A DNA stretch of 40,259 bases from Nitrospirota bacterium (lineage in GTDB: Bacteria > Nitrospirota > Thermodesulfovibrionia > Thermodesulfovibrionales > Dissulfurispiraceae), in contig JADFXU010000022.1 in the NCBI GenBank assembly GCA_015233365.1, forward strand, positions 1-40,259. The letters run 5' to 3'. Of the stretch, positions 7,407 through 16,684 are shown in pieces. Made by a program: the position numbers and the translations under genes. Every line of letters begins with the position of its first letter. Positions within the stretch are counted from its first letter, which is position 1. The notes under the pieces are model-generated. The model was not told the DNA's origin. It saw only the letters and a program-made list of their open reading frames with translations, and ran no database searches.

Positions 7407-7883
7407 ATGGACGACAGTTCAGGCAAGGCACTGAAATACGCTCTCAGGATTCTCGGCTACCGGGACAGAAGTATGAGCGAGATGCGCCAAAAACTGGCTG
7501 CGAAAGGCTTCTCCATGGACGTTGTTGACGCGACTCTGGTGCGGCTGGAGGAGAAAGGGTTTATTGACGACCGGAGATTTGCCGAACTGCTTAAGAGAGA
7601 TGCGGTTGAGAGAAGGAATTACGGTGTTCAGGGTACCAGAAGGTACCTCTTGAAGAGGGGGATCTCTCCTGAGATTACTGATGCCGTAACGGACGGGGAT
7701 GAGGATTATGAGGGGGCGGCAAGACGGCTGGTCGAAAAGAAAATGAAATTAATGAACGATTGCAGTGAGGACACAGCCAGGAGGAGATTATGGGGCTTGC
7801 TGTCGAGGAGAGGATTTTCAGCAGATACGATATATCGTGTATTGAAATCCATAGCTACCAGGGAGGACGGGAATGAGGGCTGA
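7407..7883 (+). CDS. recX: Regulatory protein RecX
   Basis: RecX binds RecA filaments and limits their activity. The helical repeats RDRSMSEMRQKLAAKGF and FIDDRRFAELLKRD in the first half, followed by LLKRGIS, are typical of the three-helix RecX modules. The product is about 158 residues. The frame stays open to a TTG at 7365, but that stretch encodes four repeats of a CGGTTT-containing unit and is unlikely to be coding, so I chose the ATG at 7407. No strong ribosome-binding site is seen. It lies directly after recA and overlaps the next gene by 11 bases. Confidence 0.88.
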   Translation: MDDSSGKALKYALRILGYRDRSMSEMRQKLAAKGFSMDVVDATLVRLEEKGFIDDRRFAELLKRDAVERRNYGVQGTRRYLLKRGISPEITDAVTDGDEDYEGAARRLVEKKMKLMNDCSEDTARRRLWGLLSRRGFSADTIYRVLKSIATREDGNEG

Positions 7884-8502
7884 GAACTTGATTTATTTCC
7901 TATGCGTTGTGGCAGTGGCTGCAGGCGGTTGCGCTTCATCTCCAATGCGTTATACGCCCGAAGAGATAAAAGACTATTCTCCCGAGACGCAGGAAAGTAT
8001 TATCCGGGAAGAGATTGTCACAGGGATGACCCCACATCAGGTGAGATATGCCTGGGGAGGGCCTAAAGAAAATAAGGCTGTTCAGTCGCAGGATGGAAAG
8101 ACCTCCGATGATTGGATCTATTCCTACCTGGGAGGCTGCCGTACAAAATTGAGTTTCAGTGACGGGAAACTGTTCGGCATTGCTCTTAGTGACGCGGGCA
8201 GGGCGAAAAGCAGCGATGGTTCTCCGTCAGTCAGATATACGATGGAAGAGATAAAGGATTATCCTCCTGAGGTGCAGCAGAACATTGTCAACGGAGAGGT
8301 CATGTCAGGGATGACGCCACAGCAGGTGAGATATGCATGGGGAGGCCCCGATTCCTTCATCCATGCGGCTTCCAAGTCCGGTTCCGGTCCGGTAAGGGAG
8401 GAGTGGGTTTATTCTTCAGGTGTTTTATGCCGGGTAAATATCATTTTCAGCGACGGGAAGATGTTCGGAGTAGCGCGGGCGGCAGGCCCGCTTGCAAAAT
8501 AG
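7873..8502 (+). CDS. Lipoprotein with two tandem BamE/SmpA-like domains
   Basis: The protein is 209 residues. A signal peptide ends in a lipobox-like AAGGC at about residue 20. The mature part consists of two near-identical units of about 90 residues. Each begins RYT-EEIKDY, contains GMTP-QVRYAWGGP and ends with a W-Y-S and FSDGK-FG block. GMTP-QV---WG-P is the hallmark of the SmpA/BamE-like fold, which binds partners at the outer membrane. The gene overlaps recX and is followed nine bases later by alaS, so it is probably co-transcribed. Function is unknown; the duplication is the notable trait. Confidence 0.8.
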   Translation: MRAENLIYFLCVVAVAAGGCASSPMRYTPEEIKDYSPETQESIIREEIVTGMTPHQVRYAWGGPKENKAVQSQDGKTSDDWIYSYLGGCRTKLSFSDGKLFGIALSDAGRAKSSDGSPSVRYTMEEIKDYPPEVQQNIVNGEVMSGMTPQQVRYAWGGPDSFIHAASKSGSGPVREEWVYSSGVLCRVNIIFSDGKMFGVARAAGPLAK

Positions 8503-8510
8503 GAGCCGGG

Positions 8511-11159
8511 ATGAACAGTTCGGAAACCAGACAATCTTTTTTGGATTTTTTTATCTCAAAGGGGCATGAAAAGATCGGCAGTTCTTCACTCATACCGCGC
8601 AATGATCCCACATTGCTGTTTACAAATGCCGGTATGAATCAATTCAAAGCAGTATTCCTGGGGGAAGAGAAAAGGCTCTATTCAAGAGCGGCCTCGTGCC
8701 AGAAGTGTATGCGAGCGGGCGGCAAGCACAGCGACCTGGAGAACGTGGGGCATACGGCCCGTCATCATACTTTTTTTGAGATGCTGGGGAATTTCTCTTT
8801 CGGTGATTACTTTAAGAAAGACGCTATTCTTTTTGCCTGGGAACTGCTCACGGAATGGTACAAACTTCCCAAGGACAAGCTCTGGGTGACGGTATTCCAG
8901 GAAGACGACGAGGCGGAAGCACTGTGGATAAAACTGACCGGCATAGCCCCGGACCGTGTCGTGAGGCTCGGCGCAAAGGACAACTTCTGGCAAATGGGAG
9001 ATACCGGGCCATGCGGACCCTGCTCGGAGATTATTATCGATCAGGGCAAGGAAGTCGGCTGCGGAAGGCCTGACTGCAAGATCGGATGCGACTGCGACAG
9101 GTTCCTTGAACTCTGGAATCTCGTTTTCATGCAATTCAGCCGTGATGAAACCGGTGCGCTTTCTCCTCTTCCAAAGCCGAGCATCGACACCGGCATGGGA
9201 TTGGAGAGGATTACGGCGGTGCTGCAAGGGAAGCATAATAATTTCGACACCGATATTTTTGCTCCCATAATCTCATCAATTGTCTCTGCATCGGGGAAAC
9301 CTTACGGCGGCAACGCCGATGATACGGTGTCGATAAGAGTCATAGCCGATCATCTGCGGTCAACGGCTTTTTTGCTGGCCGATGGGCTTATGCCGTCCAA
9401 TGAAGGCCGCGGATATGTTATGAGGCGCATTATCAGGAGGGCATCGAGGCATGCAAAACTGCTGGGGCTTGAAGGCGCGGTCCTGTACAGGTTAATGGAT
9501 TCTGTTGCCGAGGGGATGGGTGATACATATCCCGAACTCGTCCGGGAGAGGGAACGTTCAGCCAAAGTGTTGATGTTTGAGGAGGAGCGGTTTACCAGGA
9601 CCCTCGAACAGGGGATGAGAATCCTGGACGAGACGATAGGGAAATTAAAGAAAGCCTCTTTAAAAATAATTCCAGGGGATGAACTCTTCAAATTGTATGA
9701 CACCTTCGGATTTCCCCTGGACCTTGCGCGGGATATTGCGATGGACAATAACCTCATCATTGACGAGGACGGTTTCCACAGGGAGATGGAAGTGCAGAGG
9801 GAACGCGCAAGGGCCTCCTGGGTTGGCGAGGACGAAGCGATTGCTTCGATTTACAGGGAGCTTGCCTCTGAAATCGGAGAAACGGAGTTCACCGGATATG
9901 ACACATTGGAGTCCGACGGGATGGTCAAGGCTATGCTGAAGGGGGGAAAGACGGTCACGGTTGCATCAGCAGGGGACGAGGTCGAACTGTTTCTTGACAA
10001 GACGCCTTTTTATGGAGAATCCGGGGGCCAGGTCGGTGACACGGGACTGATCTACTCGGAAGGAATTGAGGCTGACGTTGTCACTACCAGGAAAGAGGTT
10101 GGCCTCCATGTCCATGTCGTCAGGATCAGGAGCGGAACACTCAAGGTATGGGACAGGGTGCATGCGTCAGTCGACAGGGAAATACGCATGGCCATAGCGA
10201 GGAACCACACCGCAACCCATCTTCTCCATACGGCGTTAAGGGCTGTTATTGGAGAGCACGTGAAACAGGCTGGCTCATATGTCGCCCCGGACAGGATGCG
10301 TTTTGATTTTACTCATTTCTATGCACTCGAAAGAAAAGATATTGATTCCATAGAATCCATTGTAAATGGGAAGATACTCGAAAATATAAGTGTCGAAACT
10401 GAAATTGCCGACATCCGGGACGCCTTGAAATCAGGTGTTATCGCTCTTTTCGGCGAGAAGTACGGGGAGAAGGTAAGGGTAGTCAAAGTGCCCGGTTTCA
10501 GCGCCGAACTGTGCGGGGGGACCCACTGCAGAAGAATCGGCGATATCGGCAGTTTCATTATTGTCTCCGAGGGCAGTGTAGCTTCGGGCATAAGAAGAAT
10601 CGAGGCATTGACCGGCATGGCAGCTTTCGATTATTTGAGGCAGAGGAGTAATGAGCTCAGGGACATAGCCGAAGTGCTCAAAACGGACAAGCCGCGTGAC
10701 CGGGTCGAAAAATTGCTTTCCGACATAAGAGAAGGCGATAGAACAATTGAAACTCTGAAGGCGAAAGCCGCTTCGCAGAACTCATCTGCCGTGATGGAAA
10801 AAGTGCTGGACATCGGTGGAGTGAAAGTCCTTTCATGCCGGGTGGACGGCCTGGAGCAAAAGGACCTCAGGATATTCGCCGATAATGTGCGGGAGCGGCT
10901 TGGTTCCGGTATCGTTGTACTGGCCTCCGGCAAAGACGGCCAGGCTGCCATGTTGGCGATGGTCACAAAAGACCTGGTTGCTTCATTCAGCGCCGGCGAT
11001 CTGCTGAAAAACGTTGCCGCACAGGTCGGCGGAAAGGGCGGAGGAAAGGCGGAGATGGCACAGGGCGGAGTGTCGAACCTTGAAAGTATGGATATTCTGG
11101 ACAAAGCCCTTCAGTCGGTTTATGATATAGTAAAAAAGAAAGTAGTAAGTAGCAAGTAG
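8511..11159 (+). CDS. alaS: Alanyl-tRNA synthetase
   Basis: The 882-residue class II enzyme charges tRNA-Ala. The catalytic core begins ETRQSFLDFF and contains the motif-2 region (RAASCQKCMRAGGKHSDLENV, seen as RAASCQKC and KHSDLENVG). The editing domain has HTATHLLHTAL near residue 565 and the Zn site ELCGGTHC near residue 668. The C-terminal oligomerisation domain ends with a glycine-rich GGKGGGKAEMAQGG segment. AGGAG lies five bases before the ATG at 8511; upstream in-frame codons overlap the lipoprotein and are not used. The last six or so codons and the stop lie inside a palindrome (11142-11225), giving an unusual Lys/Ser-rich tail. Confidence 0.97.
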   Translation: MNSSETRQSFLDFFISKGHEKIGSSSLIPRNDPTLLFTNAGMNQFKAVFLGEEKRLYSRAASCQKCMRAGGKHSDLENVGHTARHHTFFEMLGNFSFGDYFKKDAILFAWELLTEWYKLPKDKLWVTVFQEDDEAEALWIKLTGIAPDRVVRLGAKDNFWQMGDTGPCGPCSEIIIDQGKEVGCGRPDCKIGCDCDRFLELWNLVFMQFSRDETGALSPLPKPSIDTGMGLERITAVLQGKHNNFDTDIFAPIISSIVSASGKPYGGNADDTVSIRVIADHLRSTAFLLADGLMPSNEGRGYVMRRIIRRASRHAKLLGLEGAVLYRLMDSVAEGMGDTYPELVRERERSAKVLMFEEERFTRTLEQGMRILDETIGKLKKASLKIIPGDELFKLYDTFGFPLDLARDIAMDNNLIIDEDGFHREMEVQRERARASWVGEDEAIASIYRELASEIGETEFTGYDTLESDGMVKAMLKGGKTVTVASAGDEVELFLDKTPFYGESGGQVGDTGLIYSEGIEADVVTTRKEVGLHVHVVRIRSGTLKVWDRVHASVDREIRMAIARNHTATHLLHTALRAVIGEHVKQAGSYVAPDRMRFDFTHFYALERKDIDSIESIVNGKILENISVETEIADIRDALKSGVIALFGEKYGEKVRVVKVPGFSAELCGGTHCRRIGDIGSFIIVSEGSVASGIRRIEALTGMAAFDYLRQRSNELRDIAEVLKTDKPRDRVEKLLSDIREGDRTIETLKAKAASQNSSAVMEKVLDIGGVKVLSCRVDGLEQKDLRIFADNVRERLGSGIVVLASGKDGQAAMLAMVTKDLVASFSAGDLLKNVAAQVGGKGGGKAEMAQGGVSNLESMDILDKALQSVYDIVKKKVVSSK

Positions 11160-11225
11160 TCAGTGCCGTCGTTCCAGCGTAGGCGGGAATCCATGTTTTC
11201 CCCTTGACTGCTTGCTACTTACTAC
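11142..11225. repeat. Inverted repeat spanning the alaS stop, possible terminator
   Basis: Bases 11142-11162 pair with 11205-11225 at 20 of 21 positions. The left arm includes the last alaS codons and its stop. A run of six T residues follows the right arm at about 11232, so the structure could work as a long-looped terminator. The loop holds GTTCCAGCGTAGGCGGGAAT, a motif often met in dispersed intergenic repeats. Confidence 0.6.
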
Positions 11226-11255
11226 CGGCTGCTTTTTTAAAAGGGGGTGTTCGTC

Positions 11256-11579
11256 ATGACGGTATTCGACGTAGTGCGCAATGCTGTTCTTGCTGGATTC
11301 GGAGTTCAGGAAAAGGTCAAGGAGTTTATCGATGAGCTTGTCAGGAAAGGTGAACTGAGTGAATCACAAGGCGCAAAAGTGGTGAGAGAATGGAGTGAAA
11401 GAGCCGACAGGGGCAGCTCTGACCTGAATAAGAATTTCTCCGAACTTATGTCAAAAACCCTGGAAAAAATGAATATCCCTACAAAAGAGGAACTGGAACT
11501 GCTGAATAAGCGCGTACAGGATATCTCAATACGTGTCAGAAAGCTCGAAGACATTGCTCGGCCAGAGCAAAAAGAGTAA
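11256..11579 (+). CDS. Phasin-like small helical protein
   Basis: The product is 107 residues, entirely helical and highly charged. It begins with a hydrophobic-to-amphipathic segment (MTVFDVVRNAVLAGFG) and ends in a predicted coiled coil (LLNKRVQDISIRVRKLEDIA). This resembles PhaF/PhaI-type phasins or the small phasin-like proteins seen beside ubiB-family kinase genes, but granule binding is not shown. GGGGGTG lies about six bases before the ATG. It is followed 11 bases later by the UbiB-family gene, so the two are probably one operon. Confidence 0.72.
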   Translation: MTVFDVVRNAVLAGFGVQEKVKEFIDELVRKGELSESQGAKVVREWSERADRGSSDLNKNFSELMSKTLEKMNIPTKEELELLNKRVQDISIRVRKLEDIARPEQKE

Positions 11580-11590
11580 CATATATTTGC

Positions 11591-13288
11591 GTGAATATCT
11601 CAGGGTTTTCCCGAACATATAAATCTGCGAAAAGATTGCAGCAGATAGTAAACGTATTTCTCAAGCACGGTTTCGGTGAGATAATAGAACAAATCCATCT
11701 TGGAAGGTATATCCCTTTCAAAAAGCGTCTCCGGTCTTTTGGGGCGTGGCCTGCGCTGAAGAGCCCGACTGTTCCTGAACGCCTCAGGACGGCCTTTGCC
11801 GAGCTGGGCCCCACCTTCATAAAGCTCGGGCAGCTCCTTTCCTCCAGACCTGATTTGATCACTGTCCAGTTTGCCGACGAGCTGAAGAAGTTGCAGGACG
11901 ACGTGCCGCCGTTTCCCGTGCATGAGGCGAAACAGATCGTTGAGGATGAGTTCAGGCGTCCGCTGCAGGAAATATTCAGCAGGTTCGACGAAAAGCCTGT
12001 AGCCGCAGCGTCCATTGCGCAGGTTCATAGGGCAACGCTCATAGACGGCTCCGACGTTATTGTTAAAGTTCAGCGCCCCGGAATCAGGCAGCAGATCGAA
12101 TCGGACATCAACATTCTATTTACGCTTGCCAAACTGCTGGACAGGTATGTCTCCGAAAGCAGGTTCTTTAACCCCACCGGTATTGTTGACGAATTTTCCA
12201 GAACTATCAGGAAAGAGCTGGACTTTGCCGAAGAAGGCAGGAATTGCTCCCGGTTCAAAAGAAATTTTGAAGAAACTCCGGACGTATACATACCGAAAGT
12301 ATATGCCCAATATGTGACGGAGAAAACCCTTGTGATGGAACGTGTTGACGGCACACGCATTGACGACATAGGGGCGATCGAAAGAATGGGTTTCGACAGG
12401 CGCAAGTTGGCTGAAACAGGAGTCAATGCCTTTTTTAAACAGATTCTTGAAGACGGATTCTTCCATGCCGATCCTCACCCGGGCAATATTATCGTGACGC
12501 CGGCCGGGGCCATTGCCTTTGTTGATTTCGGCATCGTAGGAAGGGTTTCCGATGAAATGAAAGAGACTATGGCAAATACCTTTCTGGCGCTCATACGAAA
12601 GGACTTCGACGGCCTCATTGATCAATATGCGGCCCTCGGCATGTTTGTGAATCACGCTGATATCGATGCTTTCAAAAGGGAGTTCAAGGCCGACCTTGTC
12701 GATTTTATGGAGCCGCTTTACGACCTCACTCTTCAGGAGATCGATGTTGCTCTTTATCTGGACATGGTCACCCACCTGGCTATAAAGCACAATCTGAAAA
12801 TCCCTTCCGACATGCTGCTGATCAATAAGGCCATGATCATACTTGAAAACATAGGCCGGCAGCTCGATCCCGCATTCAATTTTATCGCTGCTGCAGAGCC
12901 GTATGCCTCCAGCCTTATCCGGCAGAGGATAAGCCCCTCGCGGTTCTATGAAAGAGCAAAAGATAACATCGGTGAGTTCAGCGATTTCATATCGATTTTC
13001 CCGCGGCAGATGAAACAGATAATAAAGAAGGTCCTGAAAGACGATATACATTTGAAGATGTACCACATTAACCTGCCTGAATTCATAAAAGACATGGACC
13101 GTTCGAGCAACCGCATTTCTTTTGCAATGATTGTCAGCGCCATGATTTTGAGTTCGGCTATATTGCATGCGTCGGGTGCTGGTCCCACTATTTTCGGTTT
13201 CTCGCTCCTGGCCCTTTCCGCTTTCTTTTTTGCATTTCTCCTGGGTCTTTGGCTGATTATCTCCATCATCCGTTCCGGAAGGTTCTGA
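11591..13288 (+). CDS. ubiB: UbiB/AarF (ABC1) family atypical kinase
   Basis: The product is 565 residues. It contains the family-specific [12 protein letters not shown] motif (KxGQ) at about residue 80, the Ala-rich loop AAASIAQVH near residue 140, the Lys of VIVKVQRPG, the catalytic-type [10 protein letters not shown] near residue 295, and the metal-binding FVDFGIVG. Two hydrophobic helices close the C-terminus, anchoring it in the membrane. UbiB proteins support isoprenoid-quinone biosynthesis or lipid distribution. In a likely menaquinone user the role is inferred. Translation probably begins at a GTG without an obvious ribosome-binding site. Confidence 0.92.
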   Translation: MNISGFSRTYKSAKRLQQIVNVFLKHGFGEIIEQIHLGRYIPFKKRLRSFGAWPALKSPTVPERLRTAFAELGPTFIKLGQLLSSRPDLITVQFADELKKLQDDVPPFPVHEAKQIVEDEFRRPLQEIFSRFDEKPVAAASIAQVHRATLIDGSDVIVKVQRPGIRQQIESDINILFTLAKLLDRYVSESRFFNPTGIVDEFSRTIRKELDFAEEGRNCSRFKRNFEETPDVYIPKVYAQYVTEKTLVMERVDGTRIDDIGAIERMGFDRRKLAETGVNAFFKQILEDGFFHADPHPGNIIVTPAGAIAFVDFGIVGRVSDEMKETMANTFLALIRKDFDGLIDQYAALGMFVNHADIDAFKREFKADLVDFMEPLYDLTLQEIDVALYLDMVTHLAIKHNLKIPSDMLLINKAMIILENIGRQLDPAFNFIAAAEPYASSLIRQRISPSRFYERAKDNIGEFSDFISIFPRQMKQIIKKVLKDDIHLKMYHINLPEFIKDMDRSSNRISFAMIVSAMILSSAILHASGAGPTIFGFSLLALSAFFFAFLLGLWLIISIIRSGRF

Positions 13289-13296
13289 GTACGTTT

Positions 13297-14364
13297 ATGG
13301 CCGCTATTATCAAGGTGATGATCATAGATGATTCCGCAGTAGTGCGTCAGACCATGTCTGAAATACTTTCTTCCGATCCCGGCATAACTGTTATGGCTAC
13401 GGCAGCTGATCCCCTGATAGCAGCAGAGAGACTCAGGAACGAAATCCCGGACGTTATTACGCTGGATATCGAAATGCCGCGTATGGACGGATTGACATTC
13501 CTGAAAAAATTGATGGCGCAGCACCCGATACCGGTGGTCATATGTTCAAGCCTGACGGGAACGGGTTCAGAGACTGCTATGAAGGCCCTTGAATACGGGG
13601 CCGTAGATATAATTCAAAAACCCAGGATCGGAACGAAGCAGTTTCTTGAAGAATCCAAAGTATATATTTGCGATGCAGTCAAGGCTGCTGCGTCTGTGTC
13701 TCTGCGGAAGAAACAGGTCGTAGACCATCTGGTGGCCCCAAAGCTTACTGCTGACGCTGTGCTCGAAAAGCCGGCTTCCAACGCGATGATACAAACAACC
13801 GACAAGGTCGTTGTTGTAGGGGCGTCTACAGGAGGCACTGAAGCGCTCAGGGTCTTCCTTGAGTCCCTGCCGCATGACGCTCCCGGCATAGTAATCGTTC
13901 AGCATATGCCTGAGAAATTTACCGCGGCTTTTGCACAGCGCATGGACGGGTTTTGCCGTATCACTGTGAAAGAAGCGGAAAACAATGATAGTGTGATCAG
14001 GGGAAGGGCATTGATCGCCCCCGGCAACCGTCACATGCTGTTGAAAAGGAGCGGGGCGCGGTACTATGTGGAGATAAAGGACGGTCCTCTGGTATCACGG
14101 CACAGGCCCTCGGTCGACGTGCTTTTCCGTTCAGCTGCGAGATATGCGGGGAAAAACGCGCTTGGAGTGATTATGACGGGCATGGGAGACGATGGGGCGA
14201 GGGGCATGATGGAGATGAAAGAGGCCGGTGCATTTACCGTTGCCCAGGATGAGGAATCCTGCATAGTATTCGGCATGCCCAGAAAAGCGATAGAATGCGG
14301 TGGAGTGGACAAGGTTGTCTCTCTGGAAAATATATCTAAAATTATCCTGGAACAGGCCAAATAA
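13297..14364 (+). CDS. cheB: Chemotaxis-type protein-glutamate methylesterase CheB (orphan)
   Basis: The protein is 356 residues. An N-terminal receiver domain has Asp11/Asp12 and the phosphoacceptor Asp57 in [12 protein letters not shown]. The C-terminal methylesterase domain has the catalytic triad: Ser177 in GASTGGT, His203 in VQHMP and Asp299 in GMGDDGARG. CheB removes methyl groups from chemoreceptors when phosphorylated. No cheA, cheR or receptor gene is nearby, so it may serve a distant chemotaxis cluster or a non-motility pathway. It begins eight bases after the ubiB-family stop. Confidence 0.93.
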   Translation: MAAIIKVMIIDDSAVVRQTMSEILSSDPGITVMATAADPLIAAERLRNEIPDVITLDIEMPRMDGLTFLKKLMAQHPIPVVICSSLTGTGSETAMKALEYGAVDIIQKPRIGTKQFLEESKVYICDAVKAAASVSLRKKQVVDHLVAPKLTADAVLEKPASNAMIQTTDKVVVVGASTGGTEALRVFLESLPHDAPGIVIVQHMPEKFTAAFAQRMDGFCRITVKEAENNDSVIRGRALIAPGNRHMLLKRSGARYYVEIKDGPLVSRHRPSVDVLFRSAARYAGKNALGVIMTGMGDDGARGMMEMKEAGAFTVAQDEESCIVFGMPRKAIECGGVDKVVSLENISKIILEQAK

Positions 14365-14377
14365 GTCATCTTTCCAA

Positions 14378-14406
14378 CCTTAAAAGCGCTATGAGACGCT
14401 ATAAGG
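14378..14406. terminator. Hairpin between convergent cheB and receiver gene
   Basis: CCTTA (14378-14382) pairs with TAAGG (14402-14406) and AGCG with CGCT inside, giving about nine base pairs with small internal bulges. No T-run is present, so termination strength is doubtful. Confidence 0.35.
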
Positions 14407-14438
14407 CTGAATGAACAACGCTGCACGATTTTTTCGGG

Positions 14439-14822
14439 TTATCTGCTCCGGGTCGACTGCCGGGCTTTTGTGTGAGATTCGATGTAGTGCTCGATAAAAT
14501 TTATCTGCTTTTGATTCAGCAAATCGATGATAAGCAACTTGTCGGCATCATCCGTGATCATAAAGACCGGAACCGTACTATTGATGCGCTGCAATCTGTC
14601 CACAAAGTCGAGATGCGTTCTGTTCGACGCGTCTATAATCACCAGATCAAAAGGCCCGGGGCTATTGTCGGTGTTGCTCATGATCTCTGCCGCCTCGTCG
14701 GCTCTGTCGACCACCAGGACATGATAGCCGGAGCGGAGGAATGCGGTCGCCAATTTGGTTTGGAATTCCTGATCCCGCTCAATAACGAGGATATATTTTT
14801 GGGACCGAATCATTTGTTCCAT
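14439..14822 (-). CDS. Single-domain receiver protein, partly degenerate
   Basis: The 127-residue product is a stand-alone CheY-like receiver domain. The first strand ends in an acidic pair (Glu15, Asp17), a candidate phosphoacceptor lies in LVIIDASN, and MITDD gives the conserved Thr. The usual Lys-Pro after the fifth strand is missing (it reads NFIEHYI). Phosphorylation is therefore possible but signalling may differ from classic CheY. AAGGGG precedes the ATG by ten bases. It lies 63 bases downstream of tpsB on the same strand and may be the last gene of that operon. No output domain is present. Confidence 0.75.
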   Translation of the reverse strand: MEQMIRSQKYILVIERDQEFQTKLATAFLRSGYHVLVVDRADEAAEIMSNTDNSPGPFDLVIIDASNRTHLDFVDRLQRINSTVPVFMITDDADKLLIIDLLNQKQINFIEHYIESHTKARQSTRSR

Positions 14823-14885
14823 ATGCGCTGATCCCCTTAGTTTAGTGCGGTAAACACCGCGAAGATTATTTATGAGTAGTCCCGG

Positions 14886-16673
14886 CTAAAAGTACGCTAC
14901 TCCCTGCACCCAGAAGCGGTTGTCATGGCGCCTGCCTTCGCTGTCAAGACCTGACGCGCTCAGGCCGGGATTTGAGCCTATCGTTGCGGCCCAGAATGCC
15001 TTGATAACATAAAGAGATGTCCTGCTGATATTGACTCCAGCCCCTGCCCCGCTCAGTCCGTAGCTGTTGCTGAGTACCGGATTTATACTGTTCCAGTTGG
15101 CCCACGTGTTTTTGTGCAGCGCTACCCAGCCGGAGTCAAAGAAAGCAAGAACCTGTATATGCCCCAGCGGCGTTGAACCGGGAAAGTCCTTTCTGAGTTC
15201 CATATTCATCAATACTTCATTGTCTCCAGGCGCCTCTCCGGCAGCATAGGCCCGCACCCCGGTCGGCCCTCCAAGTGTCATCTGTTCCGATGTGTCCAGG
15301 TTCTTGCCTGCGTACTGTCCTGTCAGCATACCGTACAGGGTGAAGCCGCTGCCCATGTTCTGCTGCCTTTCCACGTTATAATTCAATTTCCAGTAATTCC
15401 CGTCGGTTTTTAATGTCTGCTGGTCAACTGCCAGATCCTCCGGGTCCTTCCCCAGGTCAAGTTGTCCACCCTTCACTGAAACACCATACGCCGTGTATCC
15501 TCCACCGCCAAAGGTGTCTAATACATTCCCATTCAAACCCATTGTGATAACGTTTACCCGTTTGTCGTCGATGACGGAGGCGACTGTTGTATCAAATAAA
15601 TTCTTGTGTTCGTACATTATGCTCGTGTAAAGATTATTCTCGCGGCTCCGGATTATGGGATATGACGCATTTGCCGCCCATGTCCTTGCCGTACCGTGCG
15701 AGTCCAAATTCGCCGTCTCTTCGCCGGTCCTATATCCCAGCGAGGTGTATGCAACGCCGGCCTGCAACCCGGAGTGGCCTATCGGAACCAACCAGCCGGC
15801 CCTCCACAACCACATTTTGCCCTTGTTAATGTTAAAAACAGGTTCGCCGGCCTGCAACCCGGTCAATGTTATCGTGTCTCCGTAACCGGTAAGATCGTTA
15901 ATGTTGAAGTTTCCCAGGAAGCGCTCCCGCCCTGTGTACCTGTTGCCGAAATTGTCAAAGCCCGCGCTCCCCGTTATGACCGGGCCTTCCTTTAACTTGA
16001 CTGCTATCCTTGTTGTCCCCGGAGTGCTGCCTGCCGAGAGATTTGTCGAGGCGGTTATTCCCGGTAAATCATTTATCAGCAGTATGCCCCTTTCAAGTCT
16101 TCCCAGTTCCAGTGGCTCGCCGGCTTTGACTGTTCCATCCATTATTCCCTGCACTACGCTTTCTTTAAGCCGCTTGGGCTCTCCTTCGACTTCGACTATT
16201 TTGCCGTCTTTTCCGGCTTCCGCTTTACCGATGATCACGTTTATCTTCACTATGCCGTCAATTATGTCCTGCTGGGGGATGTACGCCCTGGCCAGAAAAT
16301 AGCCTTTCTTTCTCAGATAAGCGGTGACCTTGCCTGCGGCTTCTTCCAGTTCTCCAAAGGTGACTTCCCGGTTTATATAGTCTTTCACTATCTGCTGCAG
16401 TTCCGGTTCAGGCACTACAGGGAAGTCCATGCTGAATACGAAGCTTTTGACGAAAATCTTAGCTTCGTTTCGCTCTTTCATGGCAGGTTCCTGAGGAACA
16501 GGCATTTGCACCCCGGGTTTTTCGGGCAGCTTTGGCGGCAATGTTTTTTGGGTCTCTTCGAGAAGGCGCCCGGCATCAGGAGGAGACTCCGCCCATGCCG
16601 CACTGCTTATGAGCAGCGCCCCACATGCCGCTGCTGCGAAGGTTATAAAGACAGAGTTCCAATGCGTTATCAC
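14886..16673 (-). CDS. TpsB outer-membrane transporter (ShlB/FhaC/HecB family)
   Basis: The protein is 595 residues: a signal peptide (residues 1-29), then a POTRA-type domain (about 70-160, including the FGELEEAAGKVTAYLRKKGY segment) and a second POTRA-like region. The rest is a 16-strand beta-barrel-type C-terminus with GGPTGVRAYAAGEAPGD, the conserved VRAY/VRGY loop that lines the pore. The final residues YF are typical of outer-membrane proteins. TpsB exports its TpsA partner across the outer membrane. Translation starts at a GTG preceded by AGGAGG, 11 bases after the tpsA stop, so the two genes are co-transcribed. Confidence 0.93.
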   Translation of the reverse strand: MITHWNSVFITFAAAACGALLISSAAWAESPPDAGRLLEETQKTLPPKLPEKPGVQMPVPQEPAMKERNEAKIFVKSFVFSMDFPVVPEPELQQIVKDYINREVTFGELEEAAGKVTAYLRKKGYFLARAYIPQQDIIDGIVKINVIIGKAEAGKDGKIVEVEGEPKRLKESVVQGIMDGTVKAGEPLELGRLERGILLINDLPGITASTNLSAGSTPGTTRIAVKLKEGPVITGSAGFDNFGNRYTGRERFLGNFNINDLTGYGDTITLTGLQAGEPVFNINKGKMWLWRAGWLVPIGHSGLQAGVAYTSLGYRTGEETANLDSHGTARTWAANASYPIIRSRENNLYTSIMYEHKNLFDTTVASVIDDKRVNVITMGLNGNVLDTFGGGGYTAYGVSVKGGQLDLGKDPEDLAVDQQTLKTDGNYWKLNYNVERQQNMGSGFTLYGMLTGQYAGKNLDTSEQMTLGGPTGVRAYAAGEAPGDNEVLMNMELRKDFPGSTPLGHIQVLAFFDSGWVALHKNTWANWNSINPVLSNSYGLSGAGAGVNISRTSLYVIKAFWAATIGSNPGLSASGLDSEGRRHDNRFWVQGVAYF

Positions 16674-16684
16674 GTATGCCCCTC

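Noticed and set aside
12116..13168. A 350-codon open frame on the minus strand
   Set aside because: Antisense to the ubiB-family gene and without any recognisable motif.
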